From NCBI GenBank assembly GCA_938038445.1, contig CALHRZ010000004.1, forward strand, positions 82,323-146,322: 64,000 nt of DNA, given 5' to 3'. The notes beneath the pieces are model-generated. The model worked only from the letters and a program-made list of their open reading frames with translations, was not told the DNA's origin and did no database searches. Shown piece by piece: positions 39,201-46,982 of this stretch. A program made the translations under genes and the position numbers. This DNA comes from an uncultured bacterium (GTDB lineage: Bacteria; Verrucomicrobiota; Kiritimatiellia; CAIKKV01). Within the stretch, counting starts at the first letter, position 1, and each line of letters begins with the position of its first letter.

Positions 39201-40730
39201 GGGGTGTTCGGAGAGAATGGCGAGCGGGGTGTCGTTGCCCATCGAACCTTTGGGTTCTTCCCCCTCGAGGGCCATGGTATGGAGGACGAATCGTTCCTCT
39301 TCGCGCGTATAACCGAACACTCGCTGCAATTGGCGGAACGCCAGCCGGTCGGTAGGGGGTAAGGCAGCGGTTTCGAAGGGGTTGTAGAGTTCAATGCGAT
39401 TTTCCTCCACCCATCGGCGGTAGGGTTGGCGGCGGGCGAGGCGCATTTTGATTTCGCAATCCTTCAGCAGGCGTTTTTCCTGAAGATCCGCGAGCAGCAT
39501 TTGACCGGGGCGCAGAGAGCCGGTTTCCAGGAGGGAATCCGGCGGGAAGTCGAGGGCTCCGGCTTCGGAGGCGAAGAGAATCAGGCCATTGCGGGTGAGC
39601 GTGTAGCGGGCGGGACGCAGGCCGTTTCGATCCAGGAGGCCGCCGACGAACCGTCCGTCGGCGAACGCGATGGCGGCGGGACCGTCCCAGGGTTCCATGA
39701 GGCCGGAGTGATATTCGAAGAATCCCCGCAGATCGGGACCCATCGGATATTTCTTCCCCCACCCCTGGGGGATGAGCATCACGGCAGCATGGGCGATATC
39801 GCGGCCGCCGAGAGTGAGCAACTCCAGGGCGTTGTCGAGGGAGGCGGAATCACTGCCGTTCGCTTCGCAGATGGGGCGGATTTTCCGAATGGCCTCGCCG
39901 AAAATGGGGGAAACCAGATTCGGCTCCCGCATGATCATGTTGATTCGGTTGGCGCGGATGGTGTTGATTTCGCCATTATGGGCGAGGAAACGAAACGGCT
40001 GAGCGAGCCGCCAGGAAGGGAACGTATTGGTGCTGTACCGCTGATGGACGACGACGAACGTGGTTTCGAGGCGAGAGTTTTGGAGGTCGGGATAGAAGCC
40101 GGCGATCTGAAGGGCGTGCATGAGCCCCTTGTACACCACGGTTCGGCAGGAGAGAGAGGCCACATGAAAATCGCTTTGTTGGACCCCTGTTTCGGCGAGC
40201 GCTCTTCGCTCCCAGATTTTTCGAAAGACGAAGAGTCTTCGGTCGAGTTCCAGGGGATCGGCGGCCAAGGGATCCGACAGGGCGCACTGCCGAATGATGG
40301 GACATTCACGACGGGCCTGGTCGCCGAGCACATCGGGGTTGATCGGGACATCCCGCCAACCGTGGAATAGGAGGCGCTCTTCGGCGGCGATTTGTTCCGC
40401 CAGCTTTTCGATGGATTGGCGTAGCCGTTGCTCATGGGGAAGAAAGCACATTCCGACGCCGAAGGGCCGGTCGGTCGGCAGGGGGTTTCGGAGGTGGGCG
40501 AATACCGCACGGAAGAAGGGGTCGCACCGTTCGAAGAGAAGGCCGGCGCCGTCGCCCGTGGCTTCGTCGCCGCCTGCTGCTCCGCGGTGGAGGAGATTTT
40601 GAAGGAGGGAAAGGCCCTGTTCGATCAGGGCATGAGAGCGGCGTCCTTCGAGGTTGGCGAGAAACCCCACGCCACAGCCGTCATGCTCGTTGCGGGGGTC
40701 ATAGAGGCCGCACTGGTCGGGTTTGGCCAT
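36201..40730 (-). CDS. gltB: Glutamate synthase large subunit
   Basis: The product has 1509 residues, full length. The maturation site precedes Cys19 (HDG-CGVGF), giving the class II amidotransferase nucleophile; LAHNGEINTIRANRINMI is the glutamine-site loop. The central domain and FMN barrel follow (AKPGEGGHLPGHKV, ISGGDGGTGAAPLSS). The [3Fe-4S] cysteines are at RQCHKNTCPVG (about 1130), and the C-terminal right-handed beta-helix has Gly-rich repeats (GLSGAKIIVKPP, NAVLYGATAGELYLNGRAGE). It starts 6 nt after the glutamine synthetase stop, making GS and GOGAT one translational unit. Confidence 0.97.
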   Translation of the reverse strand: MAKPDQCGLYDPRNEHDGCGVGFLANLEGRRSHALIEQGLSLLQNLLHRGAAGGDEATGDGAGLLFERCDPFFRAVFAHLRNPLPTDRPFGVGMCFLPHEQRLRQSIEKLAEQIAAEERLLFHGWRDVPINPDVLGDQARRECPIIRQCALSDPLAADPLELDRRLFVFRKIWERRALAETGVQQSDFHVASLSCRTVVYKGLMHALQIAGFYPDLQNSRLETTFVVVHQRYSTNTFPSWRLAQPFRFLAHNGEINTIRANRINMIMREPNLVSPIFGEAIRKIRPICEANGSDSASLDNALELLTLGGRDIAHAAVMLIPQGWGKKYPMGPDLRGFFEYHSGLMEPWDGPAAIAFADGRFVGGLLDRNGLRPARYTLTRNGLILFASEAGALDFPPDSLLETGSLRPGQMLLADLQEKRLLKDCEIKMRLARRQPYRRWVEENRIELYNPFETAALPPTDRLAFRQLQRVFGYTREEERFVLHTMALEGEEPKGSMGNDTPLAILSEHPQLLYAYFRQMFAQVTNPAIDPIREEAVMSLMTRIGNTDSILTETPAHARLLRLPHPFLSNEGLERLRRIPYPDFQSATLPALFPAGGNGQALADAVNALCRQAAETVRAGARILILSDRPNGDAYAPIPMLMAVSAIHHHLIREGLRTRIGLVAETGEARDVHHMALLLGYGASAINPWFAYEMLAAMAVDEAFDRPLSAVEAVAHYVQALCRGLLKIMSKMGISTLRSYRSAQLFEAIGLEKTVVDRYFPGTSSPIDGMGLDGIAREINLRVRAARSLSQPDTPLPSGGRFQLRRDGERHLWTPESISLLQRATRENRPDLYASFARLINDQTRNPSTLRGLFRLRPIGPAVHLNEVEPAAQIVRRFVTSAMSFGSLSPEAHETIALAMNRLGAQSNCGEGGEDPCRYRPDPNGNNRCSAVKQVASGRFGVTIEYLVNARELQIKIAQGAKPGEGGHLPGHKVNADIARVRHSTPGVTLISPPPHHDIYSIEDIAELIFDLKNANPNARISVKLVSECGVGTIAAGVAKARADVILISGGDGGTGAAPLSSIFGAGIPWELGLAETQQTLLLNGLRHRVRLQTDGQMRTGRDVLIAALLGAEEFGFATAPLVVCGCVMMRQCHKNTCPVGVATQNPELRKRFSGKPEYVERYFLMLAEELRHEMARLGFRSLEDLIGRSDLLEKNEACSFWKAQGLDFGRLFSTPLYPPESRRFTRPWSHGLETVLDQEIVRQAKPALDDEHPVTLSFRIRNIHRAVGTMLSGTIARKRGLSGLPDHTITLRFQGTAGQSFAAFGARGVTFHLEGQANDYLGKGLSGAKIIVKPPQGSTFDPSANVLAGNAVLYGATAGELYLNGRAGERFAIRNSGALAVVEGIGDHGCEYMTEGRVVVLGTTGINFGAGMSGGIAYVYDETGMFDERCNLEMIDLEVLPPGEDAELRALVERHVACTGSPLGKQLLSRWRESLPFFIRVFPMEYRRALGRMSPEDLATARKEAPHE

Positions 40731-40736
40731 GGGCAG

Positions 40737-42830
40737 TCAATCCATGAAAAGCATTTCCGCGTAGGAGGGGAGCGGCCAACGCGAAGCCGGCACGAGACCT
40801 TCCAGAGCATCTGCGGCGGTTCGCAGGTTCGCCAGAAGACCGATTTTGGCGGCGCCTTCCCCTTGGAGACCCTGTTCGAGCGCCTGGATGGCGGCATAGA
40901 AGGCGTTGAAGGCGCCGCTGACTTCGGCCAGCGTGGATCGGGCGGCTGTGGCATTTGCACCCGTCGTTTCGAGGGACGTGACGGATTGGGCCAATTCGGC
41001 CTGCCAGGCCAGGGCGGCCGGGGCGATCATGGTGCGGGCCATCTGAAGAGCGCAGCGGGCTTCGATCCCCACTTGTCGTTCGTACTGCTCACGATAGACC
41101 TCGTAACGGGATTGAAGCTCGGTTTCGCTGAGCACGCCGTAACGGGCGAAGAGCCGTTTGGCTTTTGGGGTTGTGAGGGCTTCGAGGGACTCCGGAGTTG
41201 TGCGCAGGTTGGGGAGGCCGCGCCGCTCGGCTTCGGCTCGCCATTCGGCGGTGTAGTTATCGCCGTTGTAGATGATCCGCTTGTGGGCGGCGATCAGTTC
41301 CCGGAGTGTTTCCTGGAGGGCTTCATGGAAGGCGCGGCCTTCTGCGACGGCTTTTTCAAGACGCGTGCAGATCATATCCAGGGATTCGGCTGTGATGGTG
41401 TTCATCACGACATTGGGCCCGGCGCAACTTTGCCGGGACCCAACCGCGCGGAATTCAAACTTGTTACCGGTGAAGGCAAAGGGGGACGTGCGGTTACGAT
41501 CCGTAGCATGTCGGGGCAGCCGGGGGAGGGAGGAAACGCCAAGCTCGATGAATCCGCCCTTGCGAAGGCGGCCGGTGCAGCCGGTTTCGATTTGCGCCAG
41601 GATATCGGTCAATTGTTCTCCCAGGTAGATCGAGACAATGGCCGGTGGCGCTTCGTTGGCACCCAGTCGGTGGTCGTTTCCCGCGGACGCGACGGAGGCG
41701 CGGAGGATATCGGCGTGGAGGTCCACGGCACGAAGAAGGGCCACGAGAAGGGTGAGGAATTTTGCATTTTCCGCTGGATTATCGCCCGGGGAAAGCCAGT
41801 TCTTGCCGTCTGGGCCGCGAATGGACCAGTTGTTGTGCTTGCCCGAGCCGTTAACACCGGCAAAGGGTTTTTCATGGAGAAGACAGACCAACCCGTGTTT
41901 TTCGGCAATTCGCTGGAGGACCTCCATGGTGAGCATGTTATGATCCACCGCAAGGTTGAGATTTTCGAAGGTAGGCGCCAGTTCGAACTGGGCGGGGCAG
42001 ACTTCGTTGTGTCGGGTTTTCGCGGGGATTCCGAGCCGCCACAATTCCTGGTCCAACTCGGTCATGAAGTCCATGACCCGCGTGCGAATTGCCCCGAAGT
42101 AGTGGTCTTCGAGTTGCTGGTGTTTGGCGGGGGCGCGGCCGAAAAGCGTTCGACCGGTCTGGAGCAAATCGAGCCGTTTAGCGACAAAACGCCGGTCCAC
42201 CAGGAAGTACTCCTGTTCCGGCCCCAGTGTGACGTACGCCCGTTTTCCCTCCACCTCGAGGCCGAAGAGCCGACCGAGGCGGCACACCTGCAGGGAAAGG
42301 GCTTCCATCGAGCGGAGAAGAGGCGTTTTTTTGTCGAGCGCTTCGCCGTTCCAGCCGCAAAAGACCGTAGGGATGCACAGCACGGCGCCGTCTTTGCACT
42401 CCTTGACAAACGCGGGGCTGGTAGGGTCCCAGGCCGTGTAGCCACGCGCTTCGAACGTTGCGCGAAGGCCTCCGGAGGGGAAACTGGAGGCATCGGGTTC
42501 TCCCTGGATCAGTTCCTGACCGGAGAACTGCATCAGTGCGCCCCCTTCGGCATCGGGGGTCAGGAAGGATTCATGTTTTTCCGCTGTGGCACCGGTAAGG
42601 GGCTGGAACCAGTGCGTGAAGTGAGTCGCGCCCTTTTCCAGCGCCCAGGTTTTCATGGCATCGGCCACCTCGTCCGCGATTTGCGGGTCGAGGGGAGTTC
42701 CCGATACGATGGTGTCCCTCAGAGACGTGTAAGCTTTTTCGGAAAGGTAGTTCCGCATTGTCAGGAGACTGAACACGTTTTCACCGAACCGATCGGGGAT
42801 GGCTTGCGGTGTGCGGGTCATGTCGCTCAT
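40737..42830 (-). CDS. glnN: Type III glutamine synthetase
   Basis: The product has 697 residues, near the usual 700-730 of GSIII and far longer than GSI. Family landmarks are an N-terminal FGENVFSLLTMRNYL, then GEPDASSFPSGGLRATFEARG, YVTLGPEQEYFLVD (metal-binding Glu pair), CPAQFELAP, DHNMLTMEVLQ, LLHEKPFAGVNGSGKHNNWS and NRTSPFAFTGNKFEFRAVG. It makes glutamine from glutamate, ammonia and ATP in the cytoplasm. The start is ATG 42830 (ATG 42821 possible); no clear ribosome site is seen. It is first in the seven-gene operon whose other products all use glutamine nitrogen. A sigma-54-type promoter candidate and an inverted repeat lie 26-57 nt upstream. Confidence 0.95.
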   Translation of the reverse strand: MSDMTRTPQAIPDRFGENVFSLLTMRNYLSEKAYTSLRDTIVSGTPLDPQIADEVADAMKTWALEKGATHFTHWFQPLTGATAEKHESFLTPDAEGGALMQFSGQELIQGEPDASSFPSGGLRATFEARGYTAWDPTSPAFVKECKDGAVLCIPTVFCGWNGEALDKKTPLLRSMEALSLQVCRLGRLFGLEVEGKRAYVTLGPEQEYFLVDRRFVAKRLDLLQTGRTLFGRAPAKHQQLEDHYFGAIRTRVMDFMTELDQELWRLGIPAKTRHNEVCPAQFELAPTFENLNLAVDHNMLTMEVLQRIAEKHGLVCLLHEKPFAGVNGSGKHNNWSIRGPDGKNWLSPGDNPAENAKFLTLLVALLRAVDLHADILRASVASAGNDHRLGANEAPPAIVSIYLGEQLTDILAQIETGCTGRLRKGGFIELGVSSLPRLPRHATDRNRTSPFAFTGNKFEFRAVGSRQSCAGPNVVMNTITAESLDMICTRLEKAVAEGRAFHEALQETLRELIAAHKRIIYNGDNYTAEWRAEAERRGLPNLRTTPESLEALTTPKAKRLFARYGVLSETELQSRYEVYREQYERQVGIEARCALQMARTMIAPAALAWQAELAQSVTSLETTGANATAARSTLAEVSGAFNAFYAAIQALEQGLQGEGAAKIGLLANLRTAADALEGLVPASRWPLPSYAEMLFMD

Positions 42831-42855
42831 GGAGGGTCTCGCTTTGTGTGCTTCA

Positions 42856-42874
42856 CTGCTGTCCCAAACAGCAG
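42856..42874. promoter_or_regulatory. Perfect inverted repeat at the glnN start region
   Basis: CTGCTGT and ACAGCAG (7 bp each) flank a 5-nt centre. The repeat overlaps the -12 part of the sigma-54-type candidate and the expected start site, so it could be an operator or a 5' leader hairpin. Confidence 0.45.
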
Positions 42875-42886
42875 GAAGAATGCCAA
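42871..42886 (-). promoter_or_regulatory. Sigma-54-type (-24/-12) promoter candidate for the glutamine operon
   Basis: On the - strand TTGGCAT-N5-CTGC fits the TTGGCAC-N5-TTGC consensus at all but two positions and keeps the essential GG and GC with the correct spacing. The expected start is near 42859, giving a leader of about 30 nt. A sigma-54 activator is encoded in the window, so RpoN should be present. Confidence 0.5.
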
Positions 42887-43059
42887 CTTTCCAAATGATG
42901 AGAAACCCACACATGCGGGTGCAAATTGAAACGGTCTGAAATGACAAAAGTGTTTGAGCGCATCGCCCGAAATTACAAAATTGTTAAGAGGGGGGCGTGG
43001 CGACTGAAAAAAGGGGGGTGATATTTTCGCGAGGTTGGGGAAAACGAAAACGATTTTTT

Positions 43060-43083
43060 TTGAACAATCGTACGCTTGATCAA
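43060..43083. promoter_or_regulatory. 24-bp palindrome upstream of the hydroxyacid dehydrogenase gene
   Basis: Arms TTGA-x-CAA and TTG-x-TCAA surround a central CGTACG; 20 of 24 positions are symmetric. It ends 1 nt before the AGGAGGTGA ribosome site of the downstream gene, in the position of a repressor site. The regulator is unknown; GTAC-centred sites are common for GntR/AraR-type proteins. Confidence 0.5.
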
Positions 43084-43094
43084 CAGGAGGTGAA

Positions 43095-44129
43095 GTGGTT
43101 TATTGTGTTCCAATGCCATGTGATTCGGATCGGTTGATTCTGGTGACGGAGTCCCAATATATAAAAGGAGAGACGGTTTTTACGCGGACTCCGAAGGGTT
43201 GGGTGTGCTGCGGCGCGCCTGCCGAAGAAACAATGTTGGCGAAGGCGTGCAGACGCGAGAAGCCCTTTGCCGTCATCGTGGGGGTGGAACCCTATCGGGG
43301 GCCGTTGTATGAATCGTTGCCTCGGGGGGGCGTTATTGCTCGTTTTGGAGTCGGGCATGATGGAATAGACAAAGCGCTTGCCACTCGGTTTGGCTTGTTC
43401 TGTACGAACACGCCCGGAGTGCTGGAAGATTCGGTGGCCGAGCATACGCTGGGTTTGTTGCTCACGGCGGTGCGGGGGATAGCCCGAGCCGATGAAGCGT
43501 TACGGCGCGGAGAATGGATCTCGAGCGGGGGGTTAGAACTGCGCGGGAAAACATTGGCGGTCATCGGCTGTGGGCGGATTGGAAGCCGGGTGGCTCGGAT
43601 GGCCTCGGCCGGTTTCGGCATGCGGGCGATCGGCTGCCGGGCTCCTCTTGGAGGGTCGGATCCGATCGTGGGGTTTGAGAAGGTGACTGATCGTTGGGCA
43701 GAAGCGGTTTCGGACGCGGATTTTATTTCCCTTCACATTCCTCTTCGTCCGGAAACCGCGCATTATGTCAACAGCCTACGGCTTGCCCAGGTCCCGCATC
43801 GGGCGTGGTTGATCAACACGTCCCGGGGGGGTGTGGTAGACGAGCGGGCCTTGTATGAAGCGCTGAAAAACGATCGTTTGGCGGGGGCGGCGTTGGATGT
43901 TTTTGAGCGGGAACCCTATAGGCCGAGCGGTCCGTTCTGCGATTTGCGCGAGTTGCCCAATGTGGTGATGACGCCCCACATCGGGAGCAGTACGGTGGAG
44001 GCGTGCCGACGGGTAGCGGAACGCTGTTTGTTCAATATTCGGGCGGCTGCGGAATGCCGCTGGAGTGAGATGGATCTCCTCAATCCCGACGTGTTGAACG
44101 CCCTTTCCTTGCGAGAAGCACACCGATAA
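43095..44129 (+). CDS. D-isomer-specific 2-hydroxyacid dehydrogenase family protein
   Basis: The product has 344 residues. GTG 43095 is used because AGGAGGTGA, fully complementary to the 16S tail, lies just before it; ATG 43113 is an alternative. It has the NAD-binding Rossmann core (LAVIGCGRIGSRVARMA, about 153-169) and the catalytic triad in usual positions: Arg in INTSRGGVVDE, Glu in ALDVFEREP, and His in TPHIGSST. It probably reduces or oxidises a 2-keto/2-hydroxy acid (phosphoglycerate-, glyoxylate- or lactate-type); substrate not determinable. The gene is divergent from glnN, with a long palindrome and an AT-rich stretch between them. Confidence 0.9.
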   Translation: MVYCVPMPCDSDRLILVTESQYIKGETVFTRTPKGWVCCGAPAEETMLAKACRREKPFAVIVGVEPYRGPLYESLPRGGVIARFGVGHDGIDKALATRFGLFCTNTPGVLEDSVAEHTLGLLLTAVRGIARADEALRRGEWISSGGLELRGKTLAVIGCGRIGSRVARMASAGFGMRAIGCRAPLGGSDPIVGFEKVTDRWAEAVSDADFISLHIPLRPETAHYVNSLRLAQVPHRAWLINTSRGGVVDERALYEALKNDRLAGAALDVFEREPYRPSGPFCDLRELPNVVMTPHIGSSTVEACRRVAERCLFNIRAAAECRWSEMDLLNPDVLNALSLREAHR

Positions 44130-44136
44130 AGGAAAC

Positions 44137-44168
44137 GCAGCCGCCAAGTGGACTGTTCTTGTGGCTGC
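44137..44168. terminator. Stem-loop between convergent genes
   Basis: GCAGCC...CAAG pairs with CTTGTGGCTGC across the 38-nt gap between the dehydrogenase and SurA-like genes, with one small internal mismatch. It could serve both directions; no strong U-tract is present. Confidence 0.4.
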
Positions 44169-45046
44169 TAGGGGTGCGGAGGAGAGGCGGGGATCTCAAA
44201 ATATTCGATTTGTGCTTTCCGGCGAAGCGAGTCGGTAAAGGCTTCCACTTTGGCGGCCAATTCGCGGCGGATCGGAATTTGAAGATCTTTTCGAACCTCG
44301 GCGAGCACTCTTCGTTCGATCTGATCTTCCGGTGTGCCTTTGAGTCGTTCCCGTTTGCGCACCCACTCATATTCGGAGGCATGGGCTTGGTAGTAGGACT
44401 CGATCTCTGTTGCCTCGATCTGGCGGGGGATCAAACCTTCCTGTTCAAACAGGCGGTGCGTGAAGGCCATATCCCGCATTTCTTCAAACTGCCAGGCTTT
44501 CTGGGCAGGTGACAGGTTGTCAAACTCCTCGAGGTCTGTTTTTAGTTCCTCGATGTATTGGAGGAGGGCGGGGTCACTGGCGATTCCGCGGCGTTGAGCT
44601 TCCTGGACCAGCAGGGTGCGGTCCACCGCTTCCTCCACAAACTTGTCGAGAGTCAGTTGAGGGAGCTCTTCACCGGGCCGCATGATACCGGGGGGGAAGA
44701 TTTTCGCGATCGTGAGATCGGTCCCGTTGACCCGGAGCAGGGGTTGGTCGTTGGCTGGAAGACGACGGAGGCGAGGGCCGACATTGGAGGGGGATCCGGG
44801 GGTATTCGCTGGGGAACTCGGTTCATGCGCCGCCCCGGAAGGTTTACGGGACGAGATTTCAGACAGAGAGGAAGGAAAACGGTCTGGGGGAAGATTAATT
44901 TCCAAATGAGCCGCGGATGGCTTTGGGGAGGAAAGGGGTGGAGCAGGAGGGGAAGAGGGGGGAGGGGACGAGGGGCGAAAAAGCAGGAACGCAAGCCATG
45001 CACTGCCGAGTATGATAAAGCCCCCGATGACCGAACGACGGCGCAT
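44168..45046 (-). CDS. SurA-N-like periplasmic chaperone/foldase-type protein
   Basis: The product has 292 residues. ATG 45046 precedes MRRRSVIGG and a single hydrophobic segment (FIILGSAWLAFLLF) that anchors it or is cleaved. A Pro/Ser-rich linker of about 60 residues follows, then a helical region (about 105-285) with SurA N-terminal features: LLRVNGTDLTIAKIFPPG, FVEEAVDRTLLVQEAQRRG and RDMAFTHRLFEQEGL. The parvulin isomerase domain is absent. It probably acts as an envelope chaperone. It lies 67 nt after the beta-helix surface protein on the same strand, which could be a client. Confidence 0.65.
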   Translation of the reverse strand: MRRRSVIGGFIILGSAWLAFLLFRPSSPPPSSPPAPPLSSPKPSAAHLEINLPPDRFPSSLSEISSRKPSGAAHEPSSPANTPGSPSNVGPRLRRLPANDQPLLRVNGTDLTIAKIFPPGIMRPGEELPQLTLDKFVEEAVDRTLLVQEAQRRGIASDPALLQYIEELKTDLEEFDNLSPAQKAWQFEEMRDMAFTHRLFEQEGLIPRQIEATEIESYYQAHASEYEWVRKRERLKGTPEDQIERRVLAEVRKDLQIPIRRELAAKVEAFTDSLRRKAQIEYFEIPASPPHP

Positions 45047-45072
45047 AAAAATTGCTTCCGCGACAAAGGGGC

Positions 45073-45096
45073 GGGGGCTGCCCAAGGGCAGCCCCC
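45073..45096 (-). terminator. Strong GC hairpin after the beta-helix gene
   Basis: GGGGGCTGCCC and GGGCAGCCCCC form an 11-bp perfect stem with a tiny AA loop, 17 nt after the beta-helix stop and 26 nt before the SurA-like start. On the - strand CCCCTTTG follows, so the U-run is short; it may be a terminator or an mRNA-stabilising end. Confidence 0.5.
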
Positions 45097-45113
45097 AGAC
45101 CCGAATTTACGGC

Positions 45114-46622
45114 TTACCAGTTATGAGTGCCGGTGTTATTGACCCACCAGCTTTGAGGCGGGACCGCGTCAAAGAGATCGAAGGTGGCGACTCCATCTCC
45201 ATTTCCGCTACAGGTGTTGTCCGCTATGTAGTTGCCCAGAGGGTATCCGTAATCCACGTAAAAGGCGTTGATCCCATTCAGCGTATTGTCCATGACGGTA
45301 TTGTTTCGGACAACGGTACTCTGAAAGTCCCCGATCCCTTCTCCTCCGTTGTTCCGCACGGTATTGCCTTCGACGAGCCCCTGATAGCAATAGCCGCCGA
45401 TTCCCGAACTGGCATTATCAACCACCAGGTTGCGCTGAACAGCATTTCCGTAATCGTCGTAATAGATTCCGTAATCGCCATTATTGGCCGAGATATTTTT
45501 TCGGGTGATGACGGAATCAAAATAAGGAAATAGCCCCGATCCTCCATTGCGACTGGCGATGTTCTGAGCGATGAGGGCCACATCATCGTTGATGTAAATT
45601 CCTTCCCAGCTATTTTTCTTGCATGTGTTATTCAGAATACGCACATTGTTCCCATTTTCAAGGTAAATCCCCTTGTCCCCATTGGCGAACACCGTGTTAC
45701 CCTGAATGAGGCCGCCCTGATAGCTGTTAATACCCGTGCTGCTGTTGTTGCGAACCACATTGTTTAGAATTGTGCAATAATACTCACCGTAGATTCCTTC
45801 CGAACTGTTTCCCACGACCCGATTTCCGATAATCCTGGAAAACATATACGCATAAATGCCGATCCCGCTATTTCCCCGGACGGTATTCCCCTTCACCACC
45901 GTGGCGGGACTACCGTAACTGTCTTCCAAAATTCCGATGTCCCCATTTTCTTCAACGGTGTTGTTAACAATGCGTACGCCGTAGCCGTATATGTTTAGTA
46001 TTCCGTAGCGCGTATTCTTCAATGAGGCGTTGTTCGCGATGAGCGTCATATTTCCATAGTAATGCACGATTCCCCCTTCCCCATTCTCCCGGACGATGTT
46101 ACCGACGACGCGGTTGAAGGCTCCGTAATCATCGAAAAAGATTCCATGATTTTGGTTCTCCGCAATCACATTATCCTGAATTTCGATGTGGTGCCCATAG
46201 CCCACGTATAGGCCATGGTTTCCTGCCGAAAGGATTCGATTCTGCCGTATCAGCAGTTCGCTTGAATTAAAAATCGCGATATTTTTATTGGGAGCTTTTT
46301 TGAGGACGAAACCTTCTATCGTTATTCCTTTGGATCGTCGGATGGTGAGCAAGTCTCCGGCGCCCAGTGCCGCGCCAGAAATGATCGGTCGGTCCCCCGT
46401 TGCGGAGACCACGCCTTGTATCAGGAGATTTTGTTTTTTCAGGATCGTGATTTGCTCGGGATAAAATCCTGGATTGACTTGGATGATATCCCCGGAAGAG
46501 GCCCCATCGATGGCGGCTTGGATGCTTTCCCCTGGAGAGACCACGATGGTTGCGGCGCAAAGCGGAAGCGCCGCGGTGATGACGAAAATAAGAAACCCTG
46601 CTTTTTTAACGAAACGTTTCAT
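45114..46622 (-). CDS. Secreted right-handed parallel beta-helix (NosD-like) protein
   Basis: The product has 502 residues with a signal peptide (GFLIFVITAALPLCA). The opening VSPGESIQAAIDGASSGDIIQV is the classic NosD/pectate-lyase-like start. Then come about 15 coils of roughly 22-24 residues with the N-x-V/I-x-x-N-x-x-x-G-I pattern (NTVEENGDIGI, NTVRGNSGIGI, NRVVGNSSEGI, NTVFANGDKGI), rich in Asn, Gly and Tyr. No acidic catalytic cluster was identified, so it may be a binding/surface protein rather than a lyase. Base composition is visibly less GC-rich than neighbours and it sits next to tRNA-Gln, which hints at transfer. Confidence 0.85.
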   Translation of the reverse strand: MKRFVKKAGFLIFVITAALPLCAATIVVSPGESIQAAIDGASSGDIIQVNPGFYPEQITILKKQNLLIQGVVSATGDRPIISGAALGAGDLLTIRRSKGITIEGFVLKKAPNKNIAIFNSSELLIRQNRILSAGNHGLYVGYGHHIEIQDNVIAENQNHGIFFDDYGAFNRVVGNIVRENGEGGIVHYYGNMTLIANNASLKNTRYGILNIYGYGVRIVNNTVEENGDIGILEDSYGSPATVVKGNTVRGNSGIGIYAYMFSRIIGNRVVGNSSEGIYGEYYCTILNNVVRNNSSTGINSYQGGLIQGNTVFANGDKGIYLENGNNVRILNNTCKKNSWEGIYINDDVALIAQNIASRNGGSGLFPYFDSVITRKNISANNGDYGIYYDDYGNAVQRNLVVDNASSGIGGYCYQGLVEGNTVRNNGGEGIGDFQSTVVRNNTVMDNTLNGINAFYVDYGYPLGNYIADNTCSGNGDGVATFDLFDAVPPQSWWVNNTGTHNW

Positions 46623-46884
46623 GAAGTATTTTCCTTTGCCTTTGTTATTGACTTACCGATCGAAAGAAGCGAGTTCAGGGAACATTTTGATTGATGAATG
46701 CCCTCCTTTCCTGGGGGTGTTTCCCTTCTTTGTTAATTGGAAACTAGCCTTAAAAAAATGGGAAGTCAAAAGAAATTAAATTGCATTCTCAACAGAATCG
46801 CATTCGGGGAACGTTTGCTTGGTGTTTGGCATTAACCGCTTTGCTGAACCCCGAAAGGCGGAGGGACGTTCAGGAGTGCCGAAA
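46623..46884. other. AT-rich intergenic stretch before tRNA-Gln
   Basis: This holds the leader of the beta-helix gene (AGGAAAA ribosome site near its ATG) and an A/T-rich block (46738-46795) unlike the rest of the window. No gene, terminator with U-run, or flanking repeat was found. Confidence 0.4.
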
Positions 46885-46958
46885 TGGTTGCCCGACATGG
46901 ACTCGAACCATGACTAACAGATCCAGAGTCTGCTGTGCTACCATTACACCATCGGGCA
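46885..46958 (-). tRNA. tRNA-Gln (anticodon CTG), CCA encoded
   Basis: A 74-nt cloverleaf reads on the - strand. The acceptor is TGCCCGA/TCGGGCA; the anticodon stem GCAGA/TCTGT holds the loop C-T-CTG-G-A with T33 and anticodon CTG, which reads CAG. The T-arm is CATGG TTCGAGT CCATG, the discriminator is A, and CCA is encoded. The U1-A72 pair is typical of bacterial tRNA-Gln. Confidence 0.93.
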
Positions 46959-46982
46959 ACAGGATGGGCACATGCGGCTCCT

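Noticed and set aside
40428..42929. An 833-codon open frame antisense to the glutamine synthetase
   Set aside because: It mirrors the GC-rich third positions of glnN/gltB; the translation has no family motifs and no ribosome site, while the opposite strand encodes a full GSIII.
45114..46622. DNA repeat array or CRISPR-like structure
   Set aside because: The repetition is at protein level (beta-helix coils of about 22 residues) with variable DNA; no constant direct repeats with spacers.
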